Origin: CALCHA01 sp035548175 | GTDB lineage: Bacteria > Planctomycetota > Phycisphaerae > WQYP01 | Direction of reading: 5' to 3' | DNA: 64,000 nt | Assembly (NCBI GenBank): GCA_035548175.1 | Contig: DASZTO010000057.1 | Location: forward strand, 1 to 64,000 | In this document: in pieces, positions 57,986 to 64,000 of the stretch | Position numbering within the stretch: the first letter of the stretch is position 1 | Layout of the letters: the number at the start of each line of letters is the position of its first letter | Program-made: the position numbers and the translations under genes | The notes under the pieces: model-generated | Database searches by the model: none | What the model was told of the DNA's origin: nothing | What the model saw: the letters and a program-made list of their open reading frames with translations, nothing else

Positions 57986-59371
57986 TCATACCCGCGCCTC
58001 CCCAACCTCTCCCATCCCCGCCTCCAATCCCGTCGTCGTCTCTGTGTCCTCCGTGTCGTCCGTGGTTTTATCCTTTCTTCCTTCCAGCACCCCCCGCGCC
58101 CTGCCAACATCCAACGCCCCCTCCCACCGCGCCACCGTCACCGTCGCAATCCCATTCCCAATCAAATTCGTCACCGCCCGCGCCTCATTCAAAAACCGAT
58201 CCACCCCCACCAGCAGCACCAGACTCGCCACCGGTATCTTGCTCATCGACGACAACGTCGCCGCAAGCGCCACGAACGCCGCGCCCGCCACCCCCGCCGA
58301 TCCCTTCGACGTAAACAAACACACCGCCAGCACCACGATCTGATCCATCCACGACAAATGCGTCCCCGTCGCCTGCGCCAAAAACACCGCCGCCATCGTC
58401 ATGTAAATGCACCCCCCATCCGCATTAAACGTATATCCCGCCGGCAAAACCAGCCCCACCACCGCCTTCTCACACCCCATCGCCTCCATCTTCTCCATCA
58501 TCCGCGGCAACACCGCCTCCGTCGACGCCGTCGCAAACGTGATCAATATCTCGTCCCAGATGTACCCCAAAAACCGCCACAGCGATATCCCGTTCAGCCA
58601 CGCAATCGCCCCCAGCACCCCGAACACAAACACCCCGCTCGTTATATACAAACACGCCAGCAGCTTCGCATACGCCCACAAGCTGCTTCCATGAAACTTT
58701 CCAACCGTGAACGCCATCGCCCCAAACGCCGCCACCGGCGCCAGCTTCATGATCAGCTCCACCACCCCGAACAACGCCCCCAGCGCCGACTCAATCACCG
58801 CCACCACCGGCCGCCCCCGCTTCCCCAGCCGCGCCGCCGCAAATCCAAACAGCACCGAAAAGAATATCACCTGCAGCATGTTCCCCGTCACGAACATCTC
58901 CCCGATGCTCGTCGGTATGATGTTCATCAAAAAACCCGACACCGTCTGCTCCGCCACCGGCTGCGTATACGCCGCCACATCCTTCACCGACAATGCCCCA
59001 ATATCCGCATGAAACCCCGCCCCCGGTTGCACCACGTTCACCACCACCAGCCCCAGCAGCAGCGCCACCGTCGTCACCCCCTCAAAATACAACAGCGCCT
59101 TCACACCCACACGCCCCACCTCCTTCAAGCTCCCCATCTGCGCAATTCCCACCACCACCGTCCCAAAAATCACCGGCGCCAGCACCATCCGAATCAACTT
59201 GATAAATGCATCCGCCAGCAACTTCAATTCCCCCGCCGCCCCCGGAAACATCCACCCCACAATCGCCCCCAGCAAAAACCCCATCACCACCTGAAAATAC
59301 AAATGCGCATAAAACGGCCGCCGCCGTCCCCCCGCCCTCGCCCCGGTCTCATTCCCCAAAAGCGCGCCCAT
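57986..59371 (-). CDS. Dicarboxylate/amino acid:cation symporter (DAACS)
   Basis: 461 aa from the ATG at 59371. Eight membrane helices and two hairpins typical of GltP/DctA. Family motifs are AFIKLIRMVLAPVIFGTVV, TASTEAVLPRMMEKM (the SSxE-type hairpin), GYTFNADGGCIYMTMAA and NLIGNGIATVTVARWEG. It imports C4-dicarboxylates or acidic amino acids with protons or sodium. The last ~25 residues (TTDDTEDTETTT and following) are read from an intergenic-type repeat (58031-58070), so the original C-terminus was probably shorter. Confidence 0.9.
   Translation of the reverse strand: MGALLGNETGARAGGRRRPFYAHLYFQVVMGFLLGAIVGWMFPGAAGELKLLADAFIKLIRMVLAPVIFGTVVVGIAQMGSLKEVGRVGVKALLYFEGVTTVALLLGLVVVNVVQPGAGFHADIGALSVKDVAAYTQPVAEQTVSGFLMNIIPTSIGEMFVTGNMLQVIFFSVLFGFAAARLGKRGRPVVAVIESALGALFGVVELIMKLAPVAAFGAMAFTVGKFHGSSLWAYAKLLACLYITSGVFVFGVLGAIAWLNGISLWRFLGYIWDEILITFATASTEAVLPRMMEKMEAMGCEKAVVGLVLPAGYTFNADGGCIYMTMAAVFLAQATGTHLSWMDQIVVLAVCLFTSKGSAGVAGAAFVALAATLSSMSKIPVASLVLLVGVDRFLNEARAVTNLIGNGIATVTVARWEGALDVGRARGVLEGRKDKTTDDTEDTETTTGLEAGMGEVGEARV
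58031..58070 (-). repeat. Dispersed repeat, B unit, inside the symporter frame
   Basis: On the minus strand, CCACGGACGACACGGAGGAC followed by ACAGAGACGACGACG. It encodes the Thr/Asp/Glu tail of the symporter. The second B unit is at 59520-59567. Confidence 0.7.
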
Positions 59372-59384
59372 AACTCTCAAATCA

Positions 59385-59605
59385 AAGTCATTTCGTGTCT
59401 TTCGTATTACTATCGCGCCAATCCTTCGCGCTGCAACAAAATTCCTCAATCCAACTTTCGTGCTTTTCATGCCTTTCGTGGCTAATTTACGCCGTCGTCG
59501 GTGGGGAGGGGGGGGATCGTCGTCGTTCCTCCGTGCCCTCCGTGTGCTCCGTGGTTTTTTGGTTACGGCCCCGCCGCGCCATGCCCTTCGTGGCTAATTT
59601 ACGTT
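59385..59605 (-). repeat. Cluster of dispersed repeats, A and B units
   Basis: Read on the minus strand: an A unit at 59605-59577 (GTAAATTAGCCACGAAGGGC), a B unit at 59567-59520 (CCACGGAGCACACGGAGGGC), another A unit at 59492-59455 (GTAAATTAGCCACGAAAGGC), and a short A fragment at 59408-59390. The two A units share the GTAAATTAGCC variant, suggesting local duplication. It lies between the symporter start and the enolase-family gene end. Confidence 0.75.
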
Positions 59606-60765
59606 TCTCCCAAACTTCTCATCAACCTATACAACCCCCCCTTCGCCTCAAACCCAATCCCCGGAACCTCCGGCAGCCTCACATACCCCTCCTCCACCGG
59701 ATACCCATCCGCAAATCCCCCAAATGGCTGAAAAATCCCGGGATAACTCTCGTTCCCCCCCAAGTGCAGCCCCGCCGCAATGTTCAGCGACATCTGATGC
59801 CCCCCGTGCGGCACCACCCGCCGCGTCGACCACCCCATCTCCTTCATCACCTGCAATGTCCGCAAATACTCCACCAGCCCATACGAAAGCGCACAATCAA
59901 ATTGCACAAAATCCCGCTCCGCATGCATCCCCCCATATCGCAAAAGATTCCGCGCATCCTGGTGCGAAAACAAATTTTCCCCCGTCGCCATCGCATACGG
60001 ATACACCTTCGATACCTCCGCCTGCAACGCGTAATCCAGCGGATCCCCCGCCTCCTCATACCAGAACAATTTGTACGGCTTCAACGCCTCCGCATACTTC
60101 AGCGCCGTCTCCACATCAAACCGCCCATTCGCATCCACCGCCAGCTGCTCCCCGCTCCCCACCACCTCCAGCACCGCCTCGATCCGCGGAATATCCTCCT
60201 CCAGCCCATTCCCAATCTTCATCTTCACCACCCGATACCCCATCTCCCAATACCCCCGCATTTCCGCCTGCAGCGCCTTCAAATCCTTCCCCGGATAGTA
60301 ATACCCACCCGCCGCATACACCCACACCTTCTCATCCGGCGCAGCGCCCGCGCCATACCGCTCCGCCAGCAACCGATACAACGGCACCCCCGCAATCTTC
60401 GCCGCCGCATCCCACACCGCCATATCAATCGTCCCCACCGCCACGCTCCGCTCCCCATGTCCCCCCGGCTTCTCATTCGTCATCAACGCCTTCCACACCG
60501 CAAACGGATCCAGATTCTCCCCGCTCGCATCCGCCACCCGATCCGCCGCCCCCATCAACCGCGGAAAAAACCGCTCCCGCATCAGCGCCCCCTGCCCATA
60601 CCGCCCATTCGAATTAAACCCATACCCCACCACCCGCTCCCCCTCCCGCACCACATCCGTCACCACCGCCACCACCGAACACGTCATCTTCGAAAAATCG
60701 ATGTACGCATTCGCCATCGGCGATGCAATCGACACCGTCTTTTCCCGCACATCCACAATCTTCAA
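59599..60765 (-). CDS. Enolase-superfamily sugar acid dehydratase (mandelate racemase-like)
   Basis: 388 aa from a TTG at 60765, chosen because AGGAGG lies five bases upstream and MKIVDVREKTVSI is a normal N-terminus; the frame is open to 60885. Metal ligands sit in AVDANGRF, WYEEAGDPLDY and ATGENLFS. VVKMKIGNG holds the expected catalytic Lys (KxK), and VVPHGGHQMSL the catalytic His. These features fit acid-sugar dehydratases and relatives. The precise sugar acid is not clear. It may link to use of galactose- or uronate-rich glycans by the organism. Confidence 0.85.
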   Translation of the reverse strand: MKIVDVREKTVSIASPMANAYIDFSKMTCSVVAVVTDVVREGERVVGYGFNSNGRYGQGALMRERFFPRLMGAADRVADASGENLDPFAVWKALMTNEKPGGHGERSVAVGTIDMAVWDAAAKIAGVPLYRLLAERYGAGAAPDEKVWVYAAGGYYYPGKDLKALQAEMRGYWEMGYRVVKMKIGNGLEEDIPRIEAVLEVVGSGEQLAVDANGRFDVETALKYAEALKPYKLFWYEEAGDPLDYALQAEVSKVYPYAMATGENLFSHQDARNLLRYGGMHAERDFVQFDCALSYGLVEYLRTLQVMKEMGWSTRRVVPHGGHQMSLNIAAGLHLGGNESYPGIFQPFGGFADGYPVEEGYVRLPEVPGIGFEAKGGLYRLMRSLGET

Positions 60766-60943
60766 GCACACCTCCTGCTCTCCCCAAAACGCCCGCCCCT
60801 CCTTCCAATTGCCAGGCGCGCACAACGCCCCCTCCTCTCCACCCCGCCTCCTCGCTCCAGCTTTGCTTTTCGCGGAACCCCTCACCCCCCACTCACAGCC
60901 CCGCCCTCACCACCCAAACCCCGCCTCTGTTCACCTGTCCCCC

Positions 60944-60968
60944 GCCAAAGCTTGCTGCGTCGCGACCC
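60944..60968. repeat. 25-bp repeat D, copy 2
   Basis: GCCAAAGCTTGCTGCGTCGC followed by GACCC, in the gap between the LamG gene and the enolase-family gene. Confidence 0.55.
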
Positions 60969-61014
60969 TCTCGCCAACACCCCGCCCCCCCCAATCCACC
61001 CCGCCCCCGCCCCT

Positions 61015-61869
61015 TCAGCAAACGCGCCGCCGCCGCCACCCCAACAACCCCGCCAGCACCACCACCGGCAACCCCATCTCCACCGCCGCTGGCACCGGCG
61101 TCGCATTCACCACATCATTCCGCGACGCATAAATCTCCGCCACATCCGCCCCCGTCAACGCCGTGTTATAAACCGCCACCTCATCAATCTCCCCATTGAA
61201 ATACCGCCCCGAAAATACATCGTTCGCACCGACCGAAAAATCATCGTTGTCTGCCGAATGCCCGCCCGCCGTACCCGTCGCCGCCAGCACCCCGTTCACA
61301 TAAATATCCCGCTCTCCACCGGCCGTAAATGTCCCCGCCACAAAAATCCACTGGTTCAAATCAGAATTCGTCAACGCCGTCGGATCGACGGTTGCACTGC
61401 CCGAGTCCGTGTAAAACTTGATCTCGTTGTCCGTCTCGATCTGAAAATCAAAATCGTTCCCGCCCTGCGCCTGCGCCCCGATCTGAAAAAAACGCCCCGC
61501 ACCCGATGGCAGCTGCGCCAGGTTGATCCATGCCACGATCGTCCCCGCATTGCTGATTTCATTCGCCCCCGATGGATAATTCGTGTTCAAAAACTCCGTT
61601 GACCCCGCCGGATTGTTCAACACCAACGCCGTATTGCTCGCATCATTCGTCAACGGCCCCGTCCCGCCCACCGTCGCGCCATTCTCCAGCGTCCCCACAT
61701 ACCCATTCACGCTGCTATTCGTCTGCCCCCCCGACGACGTCGAAAACTGCCAATACGCCACCGGATTGAAGCTCTCCACCGTCGTGCTATACAGCGAGTC
61801 CGCCCGCACCCCCGTCCCCATCAACGCCCCCACAACCGCCACCGCCAGAACCGCTCCCACCTTCCGCAT
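61015..61869 (-). CDS. LamG-domain exported protein with PEP-CTERM-like tail
   Basis: 284 aa from the ATG at 61869 with GGGAGG upstream. A signal peptide (MRKVGAVLAVAVVGALMG) is followed by a LamG/concanavalin domain of ~220 residues with NAGTIVAWINLAQLP, GQWIFVAGT-type strand NQWIFVAGTFTAGG and NGEIDEVAVYNTALTG. The C-terminus is VPAAVEMG, a hydrophobic helix and RRRR, the layout of PEP-CTERM sorting signals though with PAA instead of PEP. Such proteins are handled by an exosortase, which is not in this window. Confidence 0.82.
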   Translation of the reverse strand: MRKVGAVLAVAVVGALMGTGVRADSLYSTTVESFNPVAYWQFSTSSGGQTNSSVNGYVGTLENGATVGGTGPLTNDASNTALVLNNPAGSTEFLNTNYPSGANEISNAGTIVAWINLAQLPSGAGRFFQIGAQAQGGNDFDFQIETDNEIKFYTDSGSATVDPTALTNSDLNQWIFVAGTFTAGGERDIYVNGVLAATGTAGGHSADNDDFSVGANDVFSGRYFNGEIDEVAVYNTALTGADVAEIYASRNDVVNATPVPAAVEMGLPVVVLAGLLGWRRRRVC

Positions 61870-62212
61870 GGAAACCTCCCCAATCAATCAATATGACTAC
61901 ACCAACCCACGCAAGACTGATAAAACCTACCCCCATTCCCAGAATTGGCAACCCCAATCCTTCGAGAATTCCTGCCACGCCGTAAAACATAAAAGAACCT
62001 TCTTCCCCCGGCGCGCACAACCTGGCAAACCCCGCGCGCATTCGCAGCCAAAAATTTCCTCCCCAACCCCCTCCCCCACAACCCCTTACCTCAAATCACC
62101 CCCACTCTGTGTGCGCACAAACTGGGCGCGACTCCCCTCTATAGACACGTAGGAGCACTGCGCCATGACCGACTCCCACTCCCAAACCAACCATCTCCGC
62201 ATCTCAACGACG

Positions 62213-62240
62213 AATTACCAATTACCAGTTACCAATTACC
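62213..62240. repeat. Four-copy heptamer tandem repeat
   Basis: AATTACC, AATTACC, AGTTACC, AATTACC in direct succession. An AT-rich island in a very C-rich region. Confidence 0.7.
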
Positions 62241-62391
62241 GTGGCCACCCTGTGTCGAAATCCAGCAAAACCCCGATACACAAGCACAAAAACCCCACGT
62301 TTGCAAAAACACAACGGCAAAAACTCAACCTTTTTTGCAAAACACCCCAAAATCTACGAGCAAAACCCCAAACTCCCTCCTCAAAAACCCC

Positions 62392-62432
62392 CCATTCGTG
62401 CCCATTCGTGCGCATTTGTGGAAAATCCCACG
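62392..62432 (-). repeat. Dispersed intergenic repeat, C unit
   Basis: On the minus strand, TTTTCCACAAATGCGCACGA followed by ATGGGCACGAATGGG, close to the C unit at 2880-2917. No A unit accompanies it. Confidence 0.65.
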
Positions 62433-62509
62433 GCCGCATCCCCCGTACCATTCCCTCCCCCATCCCGCTAAGATGCGGGACTGAACTAACCTTTTCCGGA
62501 ACCCTCACC

Positions 62510-63862
62510 ATGCCCCAAATCTCCCTCACCCCCCAGCAGATCGTCTCCGAACTCGACAAGCACATCGTCGGCCAGGCCGCCGGCAAACGCGCCGTCGCCA
62601 TCGCCGTCCGCAACCGCTGGCGACGCCAGCAGCTCCCCCAGGCTCTCGCCGCCGCCGTCATCCCCAAAAATATCCTCATGATCGGCCCCACTGGCGTCGG
62701 CAAAACCGAAATCGCCCGCCGCCTCGCCTCCCTTACCGGCGCCCCCTTCATCAAGGTCGAAGCCACCAAGTACACCGAGGTCGGCTACGTCGGCCGCGAT
62801 GTCGAATCCATGGTCCGCGACATCGTTGAAATCGCCATCCGCATGGTCCAGCAGGAACAGGCCGCCACCCTCCGCGAAAAAGCCGAAGCCGCCGCCGAAG
62901 ATCGCCTCGTCGACCTCCTCCTCCCCCTCGAAGATCAAGGCTACAGCAACGACCCCGAAGCCGAGGAACGCAAAAAACGCTCCCGCGAGAAAATCCGCTC
63001 CGGCCTCAACGCCGGAACCTTCGATCAGGCCTCCGTCGAAGTCACCATGCAGGAAAAATCCCAGACCGGAAACATGCTCGGCATGATGGGCATGGACCAG
63101 ATGGACGCCATGGGCGGCGGCGGCCTCTCCGAAATGTTCGAACGCCTCATGCCCGGCAAAACACTCCGCCGCAAACTCCGCGTCCGCGACGCACGCGAAT
63201 TCCTCATGGCACAGGAAGCCGAAAAACTCATCGACCGCGAATCCGTCATCGCACAGGCCATCGAACGCACCGAAAACTCCGGCATCATCTTCATCGACGA
63301 AATCGACAAAATCGCCGGCGCTGAATCCAAGTCCGGCCCTGACGTCTCCCGCGGCGGCGTCCAGCGCGACCTCCTCCCCATCGTCGAAGGCTCCACCGTC
63401 TCCACCAAGCACGGCCCCGTCAAAACCGACCACATCCTCTTCATCGCCGCCGGTGCCTTCCACAACGCCAAACCCTCCGACCTCATGCCCGAACTTCAGG
63501 GCCGCTTCCCCATCCGCGTCGAGCTCTCCGACCTCACCAAGGACGATTTCGTCCGCATCCTCACTGAACCCGAAAACTCTCTCATGAAACAAACCATGGC
63601 CCTCCTCTCCACCGAGCAGGTCGAAATCCAGTTCACCGAGGATGCCATCGACGCCATCGCCGAGTTCGCCTACAACGTCAACCGCAAAACCCAGAACATC
63701 GGCGCCCGCCGCCTCAATTCCATCGTCGAAAAAGTCTGCGAGGAACTGAGCTTCACCGCCTCCGAACGCCGCGGCGAAAAACACTCCATCAACGCCCGCA
63801 TGGTCAAAGACCGCCTCACCAAAATCGCCGCCGAAGACGACCGCTCCAAATACCTCCTGTAG
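62510..63862 (+). CDS. hslU: ATP-dependent protease ATPase subunit HslU
   Basis: 450 aa from the ATG at 62510. AAA+ motifs: Walker A GPTGVGKTE, Walker B IIFIDEIDKI, the sensor region HNAKPSDLMPELQGRFPIRV. The HslU pore loop GYVGRDVESM and the C-terminal tail DDRSKYLL, which inserts into HslV, are present. It unfolds proteins for the HslV peptidase. hslV is usually adjacent but is not here: the upstream neighbour is the LamG gene and the downstream one a HAD phosphatase. Confidence 0.95.
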   Translation: MPQISLTPQQIVSELDKHIVGQAAGKRAVAIAVRNRWRRQQLPQALAAAVIPKNILMIGPTGVGKTEIARRLASLTGAPFIKVEATKYTEVGYVGRDVESMVRDIVEIAIRMVQQEQAATLREKAEAAAEDRLVDLLLPLEDQGYSNDPEAEERKKRSREKIRSGLNAGTFDQASVEVTMQEKSQTGNMLGMMGMDQMDAMGGGGLSEMFERLMPGKTLRRKLRVRDAREFLMAQEAEKLIDRESVIAQAIERTENSGIIFIDEIDKIAGAESKSGPDVSRGGVQRDLLPIVEGSTVSTKHGPVKTDHILFIAAGAFHNAKPSDLMPELQGRFPIRVELSDLTKDDFVRILTEPENSLMKQTMALLSTEQVEIQFTEDAIDAIAEFAYNVNRKTQNIGARRLNSIVEKVCEELSFTASERRGEKHSINARMVKDRLTKIAAEDDRSKYLL

Positions 63863-63865
63863 TCC

Positions 63866-63900
63866 GTTTCGTATCCTTCGCGTTTTTCGTGGCCATTTAT
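63866..63900 (-). repeat. Dispersed intergenic repeat, A unit, abutting a start codon
   Basis: On the minus strand, ATAAATGGCCACGAAAAACG followed by CGAAGGATACGAAA. Its ATAAAT end overlaps the ATG (63899-63901) of the HAD gene on the other strand, so the repeat forms the whole 36-nt gap after hslU. Confidence 0.75.
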
Positions 63901-64000
63901 GTTCCGCGCAGCATTATTCGACCTCGACGGCACCCTCATGGACTCCACCGCCGACATCGCCTGGTGCGGCAACGAGCTCATGCGCCGCCACAGCTTCCCC
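63899..64000 (+). CDS. HAD-family phosphatase, N-terminal part (window ends)
   Basis: 34 codons before the window edge: MFRAALFDLDGTLMDSTADI, then AWCGNELMRRHSFP. The DLDGTLMDS motif with two Asp is the nucleophile motif of phosphoglycolate phosphatase-like (Gph/PGMB) HAD enzymes. The start codon lies at the end of a dispersed repeat, with no ribosome site of usual strength visible. Confidence 0.8.
   Translation, partial: MFRAALFDLDGTLMDSTADIAWCGNELMRRHSFP

Larger units (their letters stand above)
61870..62509. other. 640-nt intergenic region, repeats, no gene seen
   Basis: Between the divergent LamG gene and hslU. It contains a heptamer array (62213-62240), a C-type repeat (62392-62432) and A/C-rich low-complexity sequence. 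A small stem-loop (CCCGC-TAAGAT-GCGGG, 62464-62479) lies in the probable hslU leader. Frames crossing it are extensions of hslU and not supported. Confidence 0.6.

Noticed and set aside
62213..62240. Possible CRISPR-like array
   Set aside because: The repeat unit is only 7 bp with no spacers, and no cas genes are present in the window.
62165..62509. N-terminal extension of the HslU frame
   Set aside because: It crosses low-complexity and repeat sequence; HslU begins at MPQISLTPQQIV.

Overview
The window looks like a chromosomal piece of a high-GC Planctomycete, most likely of the Phycisphaerae/Tepidisphaerales side. The reasons are a LamG protein with a PEP-CTERM-like tail, a DUF3300-DUF2950 lipoprotein pair, VIT/VWA and secreted glycosidase genes, a fused PurS-PurL, and many short intergenic repeats of the 'GGCCACGAA..GCACGAA' kind. 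The taxonomic call is inference; there is no rRNA here.

Layout. 0-3 kb: the end of an unknown gene and a VIT/VWA lipoprotein. 3-9 kb: a hicBA toxin-antitoxin pair, an M20 dipeptidase, a Trm112-like protein, a double-ACT protein, two sister mini-lipoproteins and a CrtC/AttH-like protein. 8.7-11 kb: DUF3300 plus DUF2950, preceded by a palindrome that resembles a BlaI/MecI/CopY operator. 11-26 kb: mostly minus-strand housekeeping genes (ftsK, dut, purSL, a higBA-type pair with a frameshifted toxin, an MsbA-like ABC exporter, an ABC-F ATPase), a decayed HNH endonuclease, and otsA-otsB for trehalose. 26-32 kb: mscS, an MCE-domain protein, a methyltransferase, a secreted protein, a rhomboid protease and tRNA-Pro with a serine-recombinase remnant ending inside it. 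32.6-41.2 kb: the potassium system, in minus-strand order mini-ORF, kdpF, kdpA, unknown ORF, kdpB, kdpC, kdpD, kdpE. 41-48 kb: divergent GH43 and GH35 glycosidases, an unknown exported protein and a PIG-L deacetylase. 48-54 kb: a compact six-gene respiratory-type module (cytochrome-b-like membrane protein, nitrate-reductase-like molybdoenzyme, polyferredoxin, Tat-signal Rieske protein, small membrane protein, SLAC1/TehA channel). 54-64 kb: WrbA, class III FBPase, a radical SAM protein, a dicarboxylate symporter, an enolase-superfamily enzyme, the LamG protein, hslU and the first 34 codons of a HAD phosphatase.

At the largest scale the + strand is strongly G-rich up to about 29 kb and strongly C-rich from about 37 kb, whichever strand the genes are on. 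The switch falls around the tRNA-Pro/kdp region and has the polarity of a replication terminus. No rRNA, CRISPR array or complete insertion sequence was seen. All family names rest on motif recognition in translated sequence; no database search was run.
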